Positions 1 through 9,310 of a DNA stretch of 57,709 nt are shown here, piece after piece. Below the pieces are notes generated by a model. It saw nothing but the letters and a program-made list of their open reading frames with translations, was not told where the DNA came from and made no database searches. The position numbers and the translations under genes were made by a program. Each line of letters starts with the position of its first letter. The stretch's first letter is position 1. Source of the stretch: Planctomycetota bacterium (GTDB taxonomy: Bacteria; Planctomycetota; Planctomycetia; Planctomycetales; Planctomycetaceae); assembly GCA_018242525.1 (NCBI GenBank), contig JAFEBS010000041.1, positions 1 to 57,709 on the forward strand, in the 5' to 3' direction.

Positions 1-2
1 CC

Positions 3-497
3 GCAGAGTGCGCGCTGGCCCTGACTCATGGCCCTGGCAGACGCGTTGGAAGCTATCTCGGAGTTGGGGGGGATTTTGATGCTCAATTGCCGGCAACATA
101 TCCGTTCGTGTTTCCTGGCCGGACTGTGCGAACGACGGGTAGCGGAATGCTTTCTCTCGTCAGCCGTGTGCGGCTTGGCGACGTGACGGACGGAACTTCA
201 AGTACTCTGTTCGTCGGAGAGCGCGGGGTGTTTCGACCATCGGACGGTGAATTACCGGCATACTCACCCGACTTGTGCGGGATGAACGAAATGGAGTCTT
301 GGCTGCGTACCGTGGCACTCACCCCGGCATCGGCAGTCGACCCATCGTCGCGAGGGCATTTCTGGAGCCACCATCCGGGTGGCGTGCATTTTCTGTTTGG
401 CGATGGCCGGGTCCAATTTGTAAGTTATTCGATCTCGCAAACCACCTTCCGCGCGCTGGCAACAGGAGCCAGCTCAGAAATCATTTCGGATTACTGA
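3..497 (+). CDS. DUF1559 domain protein, C-terminal part (5' end outside window)
   Basis: The reading frame is open from the window edge, so the N-terminus is missing. In complete members it carries a type IV pilin-like methylation and helix segment. The visible part is the C-terminal half of a DUF1559 (SBP_bac_10-like) protein, a family greatly expanded in planctomycetes. The diagnostic feature is the end of the protein, HPGGVHFLFGDGRVQF (about 40 residues before the stop), which is the H-x9-DG signature of this family. A typical 'TSSTLFVGERG' segment precedes it (the family usually has 'DGTSNTLLVGE'). The role is unknown; a pilin-like surface or secretion component is usually assumed. The assignment is firm and the function is not. 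Confidence 0.88.
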   Translation, partial: AECALALTHGPGRRVGSYLGVGGDFDAQLPATYPFVFPGRTVRTTGSGMLSLVSRVRLGDVTDGTSSTLFVGERGVFRPSDGELPAYSPDLCGMNEMESWLRTVALTPASAVDPSSRGHFWSHHPGGVHFLFGDGRVQFVSYSISQTTFRALATGASSEIISDY

Positions 498-596
498 TCC
501 AGAAAATGACATCGTTTACGGATGATGGCAGCTATTCCAAACTCCTCAGGAAATGACATCAGAAAGCGGTGACGACTTGGCATTGCTGCCAATCGA

Positions 597-1088
597 TCAT
601 CGGATCCATTCATGGACAATATCCTTCACGTCGTCCGATTCCAGCGTCTCGTGGGCCAGGAGGTGGTCGGCCAGAGCCGCGACGGCGGACCAGTGTGGCT
701 CCGCATCCAGCATTCGATACAACTGTCCGGTGACCGTTTCGAGGTACTCCAGCCGCTTTCGGTGATCGACGAACAGCAGGTCCGCCATTTCCCAGGCGGA
801 TTGCCAGTCGTTGGCCCATTCGGCGACCAGCCCGGGATGGTACGGGTCGCCGGTGTAAAGCATTTCGGCCACGGGGCCCGCGAGTGAGACCTGGATCGCC
901 CGTTCTCGAAATTCCCGTTCCGACAACCGACTGCGGCGCCAGACGATTTGTGTGTCGCCAAACCGCTCGGGACCATCGTCGTTGTCGGGTTCAATGGTGA
1001 CCGAACGAACGCGAGCTCCCAGGTAGACGGCCATGAACGCATGACCCGCTTCGTGATAGGCGGTTGGTTCCATGAATGGAGCATTCAT
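597..1088 (-). CDS. small M41-like zinc metalloprotease domain protein
   Basis: A 163-residue protein that matches only the peptidase M41 part of FtsH. An HEAGH zinc-binding motif lies at residues 12-16, followed by an 'AxxVSLAGPVAEMLY' helix like the one downstream of the active site in FtsH ('LAGRAAEE'). No AAA+ module and no membrane segment precede it, so it is a stand-alone M41-like domain. Such short M41 proteins are common in planctomycetes. The third zinc ligand (Asp in FtsH) cannot be placed with certainty; DP in 'YTGDPYHPG' or the later 'WANDW' are candidates. It faces the upstream DUF1559 gene convergently. Proteolytic activity is inferred from the motif alone. Confidence 0.75.
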   Translation of the reverse strand: MNAPFMEPTAYHEAGHAFMAVYLGARVRSVTIEPDNDDGPERFGDTQIVWRRSRLSEREFRERAIQVSLAGPVAEMLYTGDPYHPGLVAEWANDWQSAWEMADLLFVDHRKRLEYLETVTGQLYRMLDAEPHWSAVAALADHLLAHETLESDDVKDIVHEWIR

Positions 1089-1190
1089 CCAGGTTTCTTG
1101 AGTGTTCGATCCAGCGGAGGCCAGAAGTGCGAGAGAGCGAAGGAGAGCACGTTGGATACCCGTTGACCGGTCCCTCGCTGGCGCGTCGGG

Positions 1191-2699
1191 CTATTGTTGG
1201 AAGTCCGGGACGGGTAGCTGGCCGCGTTTCCATTTTTGTCCGGATTCGCTGTCGGGGACGACCGCGCTGACGCGGATGACAAATGTTGACGATGGCCCTC
1301 CGGGTGAATTTGCCATCTGCTTCTGGGCCACCTGCTTGCCCAAGGGAATCTTGTTCTTGGACGGCGCGACATTCGGCAGAAACCACTCGGCGTACTGCCC
1401 GGAATCCGTCTCAACGGTGATATGAAACGACATCGGACGCAGGTGCGACAGATTCCGCATCCACCCTTCGGCCTGCATGGGGCCATTTCCGGCGCGCGCG
1501 GCGGCGATTCCCACTTCCGCCAGGTTTGAGACCGTGACCAGGTAGCCCGGCGCAGCCGCAGGCTCCAGCGACACTTTTTGCTTGTTGGCGGCAACCTCCA
1601 GAGCCTGGGGAAACTCCGATTGTAGTTTTCCAATGCGCTTGCCAAAAACCCGCTCGAAGTCATCGATCCGCGTCTGGGCGTCATCCTTTTGCAAAGTCTG
1701 CTTTTGCCCCAGCAACTGCAGGTATTCGATGTATTGCTTGCGATACCTGGTCAACAAGAACCAGTGAATACTCCAGGCATTCGCATAGGCTTCGCCCGCC
1801 AGCACGTCTCCGTGAAAAGCTCGATCATCCGCCACGACATCGTCCCAGTTCACGTTGCGGGCGAGCACTGCTTTCCTGGCGTAACGGGCATTGACCTTCA
1901 GGGGGCCCGTGTTGATCCGCTCGCCCCCTTCAAACCCGGTGGCGATTCCTTCATTGAACCACGCGGGCGCGGGAGACAGGCGGTGCAGGACGCCTCGATT
2001 GTAAACCTGCTGGTGGATCGCCTCGTGCAACGGCGTCGAAAATGACGAACACTCGCTCATTCGCACAACCAGATGATTGGTCAACCCGCTGTAGTATCCG
2101 AGGATGTTTGTGGCGGACAGTCCGCGCCCTCCAGATTCCTCTTCCGTATATTTGATGAAATCATCGTCGGTTTCGAAGATCAGCAGCACCAACGGGTAGC
2201 GTGGCTTGACGATTTCAACTTTCACATCGTCGATGAATTCCAAAAACTCCTTTTCGACGAGTTTCATGAAGTCCGTACCCGTTTTCAGCATCAATGCCGC
2301 TTTCGCCTCGTATTTCTTGGGCAGGGGCTCGGAAAGAACCAGACCAATGACGTAGGTTGAATCCGCATGCCCGCGAAACTTGTCGCGACCGAAGCGAGCT
2401 GCCAGTCGCTCCATCACGGCCGCCGGCGTCATCGGGTCAGGATCGGGGGCGGGCTGACGCTTCAGGATCTGGCCGAGCGGCACTACTTCGATTCGTCCAT
2501 CGGTTCGCTCCAGCGCGACGACACCTTGTCCTTCACCCGCCAGGCGGGCTTCGATCGTCACCTTGTTGCCATCGTCCTCCTGGACCGTGAACAGATCCGC
2601 CACCGCGGGGGCTCCGCTGCCATGCATCACTCCCAACAGGAACAGGAACGCAAGCGCATTCCGCTTCAGGCGTCGAAAGGACGTGAGAACAACAGACAT
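1191..2699 (-). CDS. DUF1570 domain protein, exported putative gluzincin
   Basis: About 502 residues. The start at 2699 is chosen over an in-frame ATG at 2726 because GGGAG lies six bases before it. An N-terminal hydrophobic segment (FLFLLGVMHGSGAPAVA) looks like a cleavable signal peptide. A short SHD1-like stretch follows (VTIEARL..VALERTDGRIEVVPL). The central domain is DUF1570: HEAIH near residue 225 with a downstream WFNEGIATGFE gives the HExxH...E layout of gluzincin zinc peptidases. The C-terminal 130 residues form a separate beta-rich part. The family is widespread in planctomycetes and no substrate is known. Peptidase activity is an inference from the zinc-ligand pattern. Confidence 0.82.
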   Translation of the reverse strand: MSVVLTSFRRLKRNALAFLFLLGVMHGSGAPAVADLFTVQEDDGNKVTIEARLAGEGQGVVALERTDGRIEVVPLGQILKRQPAPDPDPMTPAAVMERLAARFGRDKFRGHADSTYVIGLVLSEPLPKKYEAKAALMLKTGTDFMKLVEKEFLEFIDDVKVEIVKPRYPLVLLIFETDDDFIKYTEEESGGRGLSATNILGYYSGLTNHLVVRMSECSSFSTPLHEAIHQQVYNRGVLHRLSPAPAWFNEGIATGFEGGERINTGPLKVNARYARKAVLARNVNWDDVVADDRAFHGDVLAGEAYANAWSIHWFLLTRYRKQYIEYLQLLGQKQTLQKDDAQTRIDDFERVFGKRIGKLQSEFPQALEVAANKQKVSLEPAAAPGYLVTVSNLAEVGIAAARAGNGPMQAEGWMRNLSHLRPMSFHITVETDSGQYAEWFLPNVAPSKNKIPLGKQVAQKQMANSPGGPSSTFVIRVSAVVPDSESGQKWKRGQLPVPDFQQ

Positions 2700-2783
2700 G
2701 GACAACTCCCGCGTGACGATTGTCATGGCAACAGGAATTGTCGCGTTCGCCAGGACAAACGGCCAGCCTGAATTGCTGCGAAG

Positions 2784-4592
2784 CTATTCTTTTCGCACAT
2801 CGGGACTCGGTGGCAGCATCGTCGGCGAATCCTCCCCTTCGGGGGCAATGACCTCGATCGGCACTCCCGTGTCCAACAGCGCCTGGATCCCTTCCAGCGT
2901 CTCGATCTGCAGCAGTGCGCCAACATCGGTGAGCGCCGACCAGCGCTGCGACAACGTGCTGATGTAGATGTTGATCGAGGCCAGCAATGTTTGCTGGGCG
3001 TTGACGACGTCAACAAATCCCACCTGGTCCGGTTGCTGCTGGCGGCGTTCGTACAGTCCGCGGAAGGCACGGGCCTGATCGGGCAGGATGTTGTTCCGGT
3101 ACAGTTCCGTCTGATTGCGAGCGTTTTCGTAGCGCTCCACGGCATCGGCCAGTCGCGCAGCCAGATCATTCTGCACCCGGCTCGCCTCCCGTGCCGTTTT
3201 CAACAGTGTCCCGTGAGCCCCCAGGATGTTTCCCTGGTTCCGGTCGAAGATCGGGACGGGAACGCCCACCTGGATGTTGTAGGTCGCCCGATAAACCGGG
3301 CCGGTGGTGTAGTCCTTCTGCAGGGCCATGTATAGCTGCAGGTCCGGCGTGACATTCAATTCCTGCAATCGGAGGTTCGTTCGGGCCTGCACTTCGGAAT
3401 TCTGAGCCGCCAGAACGTCCGTGTGATTGGCAACCATGTACGACAGGGCCGTTTCGTAATCGATCGACGAAATCAAAACATCGGCAGCACCATCCAGGTA
3501 GCCGGTGGGAAGATCGTGAACTCCGACGGTCGCCACCAGTTGACGCCAGGCGGCGTCATGGCGATTGCGCGACTGCACCAGGGCAGTCCGTGCCTGGAAT
3601 GCCAGGGCTCGTAGTTGCGCGGATTCCGACGTCGATGCCAGCCCGCCTTTCAATTGTTCCACCTGATTGCGGTACACATTGTCCGTGAACGCGACCAGGG
3701 CCTCGGTGATCTTGACGTTTTCACGGGCGATCAGGGCGGCAAAGTAGGCACCGCGCACCTGCGTGATCAATTCGATATGGGTCTTTTTCCGCATCAGTTC
3801 GGCATTCCAGACATCCACGTTGGCCGCCGATTCTGCCAGTTCGAGCTTGCCTGGTGTCTTGATGACCGTGCTGGCAAAGCCACCGTGGTAGTTGGGAGTT
3901 CCCCCCGACCCGACGGTGTCCGCTTCGTATCCGATCACGGGGTTGGGATGCAGTCCCGCCTGCACGGCCGTTCCACGCATGATCGTGATCTGGGCTTCGG
4001 CCTGGGCGACGACCGGGTTATTGGTCAGCGCCAGAGTCTGCAGTTCGTTCAAGGAGTAATGCCGTCCCTCAATCGAGTCCTTGACACGCGTTGGATCAAC
4101 GTCCGGCAGAGTTCCAAAGATCTTCTCGATTTCCGCCGAACGCTGATTCCCTTCGGCGGTCAGATTGATGGGCTCAGCGTCCGCTCCGGGCAAGGCCGTG
4201 GGGATTTCCAAATGCGTCCGCCGTCGCGCGGCGGCCTCTGGCGTCTCCGGAACCTGGAAGCGAGCCACTGTTTCACCACCGACATCCAAATCCTCGGAGG
4301 AGACTTGAACGATGTCTTCCGAGTCCGCTGGCGTTGTATCGGGACGTCGCGTTTGAAGCGGTCCCACGTGAACCGTCGACAGGCGTTTGAATCCGGGGGC
4401 ATCGTCCGCCTCGGCAACATCCGTGCTCGACTTAACGACCTGTCGAGATGACATTCGTTCGGCGGATTTCGCCACACCCAGCTTCGAAGTATCGGACTTG
4501 GCGAACTGCGAAATGCGACTGGATTGGCAGCCGGTCAACAGCCCCAGCACGATTCCACCGACGCCGAACCACCACTGGATTTCGTCTCTCAC
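2784..4592 (-). CDS. TolC-family outer membrane efflux lipoprotein
   Basis: 602 residues from a GTG start preceded by AGGCGG. The N-terminus (GIVLGLLTGCQSS) has a lipobox with Cys22 as the likely lipidated residue. A linker of about 130 polar residues follows, then two outer-membrane-efflux repeats starting near 'YSLNELQTLALTNNPVVAQAEAQI', the usual opening of TolC/CzcC proteins. It would form the outer-membrane channel of the tripartite heavy-metal exporter whose adaptor and pump lie divergently from 5040 on. The long N-terminal linker, absent from most CzcC proteins, is planctomycete-like. Family is certain; partnership with the pump is inferred from position. Confidence 0.9.
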   Translation of the reverse strand: MRDEIQWWFGVGGIVLGLLTGCQSSRISQFAKSDTSKLGVAKSAERMSSRQVVKSSTDVAEADDAPGFKRLSTVHVGPLQTRRPDTTPADSEDIVQVSSEDLDVGGETVARFQVPETPEAAARRRTHLEIPTALPGADAEPINLTAEGNQRSAEIEKIFGTLPDVDPTRVKDSIEGRHYSLNELQTLALTNNPVVAQAEAQITIMRGTAVQAGLHPNPVIGYEADTVGSGGTPNYHGGFASTVIKTPGKLELAESAANVDVWNAELMRKKTHIELITQVRGAYFAALIARENVKITEALVAFTDNVYRNQVEQLKGGLASTSESAQLRALAFQARTALVQSRNRHDAAWRQLVATVGVHDLPTGYLDGAADVLISSIDYETALSYMVANHTDVLAAQNSEVQARTNLRLQELNVTPDLQLYMALQKDYTTGPVYRATYNIQVGVPVPIFDRNQGNILGAHGTLLKTAREASRVQNDLAARLADAVERYENARNQTELYRNNILPDQARAFRGLYERRQQQPDQVGFVDVVNAQQTLLASINIYISTLSQRWSALTDVGALLQIETLEGIQALLDTGVPIEVIAPEGEDSPTMLPPSPDVRKE

Positions 4593-5039
4593 GTGACCGC
4601 CTGCTGAAAAGGATATCCAAGCGTACTCAGCCGACAGCGTCCGACTGCAGCCATCAATGACGCTGTCAGCGCCAACGTCGGCTCACACAGAAGGACCACT
4701 TCACTGCCGGATTCCAAGGATGACGGTTGGAAGCATTATTCCTCCAACGCCAAAGGTATCGACGATGCCCAAGATAGCGCTCAACGGTTTTCCCGAACCC
4801 AGGCCTGCCATCCCGCACCAAGTGTGCGGAAAGGTCCGATTATTCCGATTCCAGAGTCTCGACATGATGCGAAGTCGCGGCGGAAAGTGCCGATGGAAAC
4901 GCCGTGACAAAACTACCTGTCAGGAAATCCAGCAGCCCTGGGGGGCTATCCTCCGGTGTGGACTGGCTATAACATCCCTCTGTGACCAAATGGTTTTCAC
5001 GGTCGACCGCTGGTTAGTCACATTCCCGGATGCTGAACA
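4593..5039. other. divergent intergenic region between efflux operons
   Basis: This 447-base gap separates the channel gene (minus) from the adaptor-pump operon (plus) and should hold both promoters. No strong consensus hexamer pair or operator-like palindrome is visible. A plus-strand frame at 4657-5043 ends with a TGA overlapping the adaptor ATG. Its composition (Arg-, Pro- and Cys-rich, no recognisable family) makes it an unlikely gene. Confidence 0.5.
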
Positions 5040-6221
5040 ATGACTGGTACTGCTGCGGTTGTCCGTCAGGCCGATCCACTGACGTGGAAGACAAAAGCCA
5101 TCCGCGGGATCTGGATGGTACTGGCTACCCTGACGACAGCCATGGTGGTGGCATTTCTGCTGCACCATTCAACACCGAGTGCTGTGGAACGCGTCACGCC
5201 TGTGAAACGACCAGACGCGGTTCGAGTTGTGGGAAATTCGCTGTTGACCGTCTCCACCGAGACGCCACTCCAAAAGGAAATGACCCGTCTGGACCTGACG
5301 TCACAGATAATTACCCGGCCCGTTCTGAGCGTCACTGGAGTTGTCCTGGCGCGCATCCGCGATGGAACCGAGCCAATCGAGGATCGTTGGCAGTTCAGTT
5401 CTCCCGAATTGTCGGCCTCCTACGCCGACTGGCTGCGGATCAAGAACGAAATTGAATTCAACACCAGCCAGCTCAACAGGACCCGCGAACTGGCTGGTGC
5501 GGAAACCGAGTATCTGAAAACAAACCTTGCCAGGCTGGAACAAGTCACGGGTGGGACCGTCCCCGAAAAGGATCTGCGACAGGCAAAATCCGCATTGTTG
5601 AAGGCACAGATCCAGGCAGAAAAGGACATCTTTGGCGCCGAGTCCGCGCTCCGTGCCACGGAGAAACAACGATCGGCGATCGAACGGAGCCTGTCGCGCG
5701 GAGGAATCGAGCCGATTGTATTTTCGCGCGCGGCGGAACGGATGGTCCTGGTCGCAGCGCACGTTCCTGAAGCCAAGGTGGCCCAGGTCTTTGAAGGCCA
5801 GTCCTGTGATGTCCACTTCTATGGCTACCCCGAACGCCGGTTTCCAGGACACGTGGAAGCGGTCAGCTCCATGCTGACCCCCGAGCGCCGGACATTACGT
5901 GTCTTGTTCGACCTGACCGACGAAATGCAATTGTTAAAACCGGGGATGTTCGGCGAAGTCGGACTCGGCAACGAGGAACGGGAAGCGCTCCTGATTCCGG
6001 CCACGGCAGTGCTGCATATCGGCCGCAGCGACTATGTCCTGGTCGCCGAAGGGACGGAAAACTTTCGAGTTCGCGCCGTGAAAGTCGGCGAAGTCGAACT
6101 GGGCGAATGCGAATGCCTGAGCGGGCTGAAGGCCGGTGAACAGATCCTCAGTCGCGGGGCCATCCTGTTGAAGTCGCTGGCGGCGCAATCGCTGGCCCTT
6201 CCTGCGAAGGTGTCTCCATGA
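5040..6221 (+). CDS. RND efflux periplasmic adaptor (HlyD/CusB type)
   Basis: 393 residues. One N-terminal membrane anchor (about residues 23-43) is followed by a barrel/lipoyl region and an alpha-helical hairpin (about residues 125-225, 'EIEFNTSQLNRTRELAG' to 'ATEKQRSAIERSL'). A second beta-barrel segment ('VLVAAHVPEAKVAQVFEGQ') and a C-terminal membrane-proximal domain ('LKPGMFGEV', 'LLIPATAVLHIGRSDYVLV') complete it. It links the inner-membrane pump to the outer-membrane channel. Its stop codon overlaps the start of the pump gene (ATGA at 6218-6221), which indicates translational coupling. No N-terminal metal-binding histidine or methionine cluster is evident. Confidence 0.9.
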   Translation: MTGTAAVVRQADPLTWKTKAIRGIWMVLATLTTAMVVAFLLHHSTPSAVERVTPVKRPDAVRVVGNSLLTVSTETPLQKEMTRLDLTSQIITRPVLSVTGVVLARIRDGTEPIEDRWQFSSPELSASYADWLRIKNEIEFNTSQLNRTRELAGAETEYLKTNLARLEQVTGGTVPEKDLRQAKSALLKAQIQAEKDIFGAESALRATEKQRSAIERSLSRGGIEPIVFSRAAERMVLVAAHVPEAKVAQVFEGQSCDVHFYGYPERRFPGHVEAVSSMLTPERRTLRVLFDLTDEMQLLKPGMFGEVGLGNEEREALLIPATAVLHIGRSDYVLVAEGTENFRVRAVKVGEVELGECECLSGLKAGEQILSRGAILLKSLAAQSLALPAKVSP

Positions 6222-9200
6222 TTGCCCGTCTGATCCGCCAGGCACTTTCGCAACGGCTGCTGGTGGCGGTGATCTGCGTGATGATCTGCGTCGGCGGTGT
6301 CTGGTCGTTCCGGCAGCAGCCAATCGATGCCTATCCCGATATTTCCGCTCAACAGGTCCTGATCATCGCCCCGTTCCCCGGACGGGCCCCCGAAGAGATT
6401 GAGCGGCAGGTCACGATCCCCATCGAACTGGCCATGGGCAGCGTTCCCAACCTGCAGGTCGTGCGTTCCCGCACGATCTTCGGACTGAGTGTCGTTTCGC
6501 TGGTGTTCAATGAAGGTACCGACAAGTACTTCGCGCGGCAGCGAGTCCAGGAAAAGCTCTCGACAGTCACCCTGCCGACGGGAGTGACCCCGGAACTGGG
6601 GCCGCTCGCCACCGCCTACGGCGAAATCTATCGCTACGAATTGAAATCGGATCGCGGACACAGCCTGGTCGATCTGCGAACCCTGAACGACTGGGTCGTG
6701 ATCAACCAGTTGATGCGAACACCCGGTGTCGCGGAAGTCGCCAACTTCGGAGGCCTGGAAAAGCAGTACGCCGTGAAGCTGGAACCTCACCAGTTGGAAC
6801 ATTTCAGCATGTCGCTGGGCGACATTGTCGACGCCATCAAGACGAATAACGCCAATGCCGGCGGCAGTGTCCTGCGGCGCGGGGACATGTCCTTCGCCAT
6901 CCGCGGCCGGGGATCATTCCTGGACAAACAGGATCTGGAATCCACCGTTGTGAATACCATCGACGGAACGCCGATTTACCTGCGCGACGTCGGTACTGTC
7001 GACTATGATTCGCGACTGCCGGACGGGATTTTTGGCAAGGACGACGTCAGCGACTCGGTCGAGGGAATCGTCCTGATGCGTCGCGGTGAGAATCCATCGA
7101 AAACATTGAATCGCGTTAAAGAAGAAGTGGAAGTCCTGAACTCAACCGTCCTTCCCGAGGGGGTCCGGATTGTCCCATTCTATGACCGCCAGTACCTGGT
7201 CGACAGCACGCTGTACACGGTCGGACACAGCGTGGGAACGGGAATCATGCTGGTGCTGCTGGTACTGCTGATTTTCACCGGCAGTCCCCGACTGGCCCTG
7301 CTGGTCGTGTTGACGATTCCGTTTTCGCTGCTGTTCGCGCTGGTCCTGATGTACCTGACCAACATCCCGATCGGACTGCTGTCAATCGGTGCGATCGATT
7401 TCGGCATCCTGGTCGATGGAGCCGTGGTCATGGTCGACAACATAGCGCATCACCTGACAATTCGCAGCCGCAGCCAGGTCTCTGAGTCTGCGGAAACGGT
7501 CGACGGAGCAGTGCTCAGTTCCGCGATCGAAGTCGAGCGACCGATTTTCTTTTCCATGCTGATGATCATCTGTGCCTATCTTCCCCTGCTGACACTGACC
7601 AGCATCGAAGGGCTGCTCTTTCGACCGATGGCACTGACCGTCGTCTATGCGCTGCTCGGAGCAGTCCTGTTTGCACTGTTTGTGATTCCCAGCCTGGGGA
7701 CGTTCCTGTTTCGACATGGATTCCAGGATTTCGAGAATCCGCTGCTGACCTGGTCGCGTGGGATCTACGCCCGGCTGGTCCGACTGTTGCTGCGGATGCG
7801 CTGGCTGGTCGCTTTGAGTGCGTTCGGAATCGTCGCCTGGGTCTGCGTCGCCATCGTTCCCCGGCTTGGCTTCGACTTCCTGCCCTATCTGGATGAAGGT
7901 GTGATCTGGGTGCGCGCCAATTTTCCGGAGGGGACATCGCTGGAACAGACAGCCACATATGCCAATCGGATGCGCGGCCTGATTCGCGAGTTTCCCGATG
8001 TCACATTTGTGACCTCCCAGGCAGGCCGGAATGACAGCGGGACCGACCCGTTCGTCCCCAGCCGCGTCGAAATGATGGTCGGACTGAAACCGATGAATGA
8101 ATGGGTCGAGCCGAGCAAGCAGTCACTGATTGCTGGAATTGGCAACAAGCTGCGGTCTGAGTTCCCGACGACGCGATTCAATTTCACTCAGCCGATCATC
8201 GACAGCGTGACCGAAGACACGAACGGCACATCCGCCAACCTGGCGGTCGAATTCTCCGGTGCGGACTCGGACACGCTGCTGGAAATGGCCCGCAAAACTG
8301 TCGATGTGCTGCGCGAAATCCGCGGGGCCGTCGACGTGAACATTGAACAGGAAGGACCACAGCCGCAGTTGGTGATTCAGTCCGACCGTGAACGATGTGC
8401 CCGCTACGATATCCACATCTCCGACGTCAATGAACTGATCAATACGGCCCTGGGCGGCGAACCCGTCGGAACGCTGTACGAAGGGGAACGCCGATTCAAC
8501 ATTGTGGCCCGCTTTGATCGCGAGCTCCTGACATCGCCCGAATCCATCGGACGCCTGCCCGTTTACACGCGGTCAAATGTTCCGATCCCATTGTCACAGG
8601 TCGCTGATTTCTCGTTGACCGACGGACAGACCATGATCGCGCGCGACAGCAATCGTCGCCGCATCACGGTACGGTGTGACATCGTCGGACGCGATCAGGG
8701 AGGTTTCGTTGCGGAAGCTCAGGCATTGTTCAAGACGCGAGTCAGCGCCCCCGCCGGGTACCAGATCCGCTGGATCGGGATGTTTCAGAACCTGGAACGG
8801 GCCACAATGCACATGATGATCGTCGTTCCCGCCACGATTTTCATCATTTACATCCTGCTGCTGGTCACGTTCGGATCGCAGAAGGAGGCCTTGCTGGTCT
8901 TGCTGGCGGTCCCGTTCGCGTTCATCGGCGGAGCCATCGCACTGTACATCCGCGGGATGACGTTGAATGTCTCCAGTTGCGTCGGCTTCACCGCATTATT
9001 CGGCGTCGCCATCATGGACGGAGTTCTGATGGTGGAATGGATCACTGCGCTGCGTCAGCGGGGTCGATCGCTGGACGATGCGATCATCGAAGGCGCGCAG
9101 GGCCGGCTGCGCCCCATTCTGATGACATCCTCGGTTGCCATCCTTGGCCTGCTGCCCGCCTCGATCGCCCGCGGCCTGGGTTCGGATGTGCAGCGCCCCC

Positions 9201-9307
9201 TGGCCACCGTCATCGTTTGGGGATTGGTCAGTGCCGTCCTGCTGACACTGTTCGTGGTCCCAGTCATGTACCGGATCTTCTCGCCAAAAGTCCATCCGGT
9301 AAAATGA
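6218..9307 (+). CDS. heavy-metal efflux RND pump (CzcA/CusA family)
   Basis: 1029 residues, the normal size for an HME-RND transporter with 12 membrane helices and two large periplasmic loops. The protein opens 'MIARLIRQALSQRLLV..G' and contains 'PIDAYPDIS', the usual 'PVDAFPDVT' motif. In helix 4 (about residues 391-405) it has DFG-x3-DGA followed by MVDN. That is the proton-relay signature of CzcA-like divalent-metal exporters, unlike the 'GAMVDAA' of copper/silver CusA. A Zn/Co/Cd/Ni type substrate is therefore favoured, but metal identity cannot be fixed from sequence. The last helix ends shortly before the stop, four bases from the convergent DUF1501 gene. Confidence 0.92.
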   Translation: MIARLIRQALSQRLLVAVICVMICVGGVWSFRQQPIDAYPDISAQQVLIIAPFPGRAPEEIERQVTIPIELAMGSVPNLQVVRSRTIFGLSVVSLVFNEGTDKYFARQRVQEKLSTVTLPTGVTPELGPLATAYGEIYRYELKSDRGHSLVDLRTLNDWVVINQLMRTPGVAEVANFGGLEKQYAVKLEPHQLEHFSMSLGDIVDAIKTNNANAGGSVLRRGDMSFAIRGRGSFLDKQDLESTVVNTIDGTPIYLRDVGTVDYDSRLPDGIFGKDDVSDSVEGIVLMRRGENPSKTLNRVKEEVEVLNSTVLPEGVRIVPFYDRQYLVDSTLYTVGHSVGTGIMLVLLVLLIFTGSPRLALLVVLTIPFSLLFALVLMYLTNIPIGLLSIGAIDFGILVDGAVVMVDNIAHHLTIRSRSQVSESAETVDGAVLSSAIEVERPIFFSMLMIICAYLPLLTLTSIEGLLFRPMALTVVYALLGAVLFALFVIPSLGTFLFRHGFQDFENPLLTWSRGIYARLVRLLLRMRWLVALSAFGIVAWVCVAIVPRLGFDFLPYLDEGVIWVRANFPEGTSLEQTATYANRMRGLIREFPDVTFVTSQAGRNDSGTDPFVPSRVEMMVGLKPMNEWVEPSKQSLIAGIGNKLRSEFPTTRFNFTQPIIDSVTEDTNGTSANLAVEFSGADSDTLLEMARKTVDVLREIRGAVDVNIEQEGPQPQLVIQSDRERCARYDIHISDVNELINTALGGEPVGTLYEGERRFNIVARFDRELLTSPESIGRLPVYTRSNVPIPLSQVADFSLTDGQTMIARDSNRRRITVRCDIVGRDQGGFVAEAQALFKTRVSAPAGYQIRWIGMFQNLERATMHMMIVVPATIFIIYILLLVTFGSQKEALLVLLAVPFAFIGGAIALYIRGMTLNVSSCVGFTALFGVAIMDGVLMVEWITALRQRGRSLDDAIIEGAQGRLRPILMTSSVAILGLLPASIARGLGSDVQRPLATVIVWGLVSAVLLTLFVVPVMYRIFSPKVHPVK

Positions 9308-9310
9308 ACA

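Noticed and set aside
4657..5043. 128-codon frame just before the efflux adaptor, with overlapping stop/start
   Set aside because: Composition is rich in Arg, Pro and Cys with no family pattern; it most likely lies in the promoter region.
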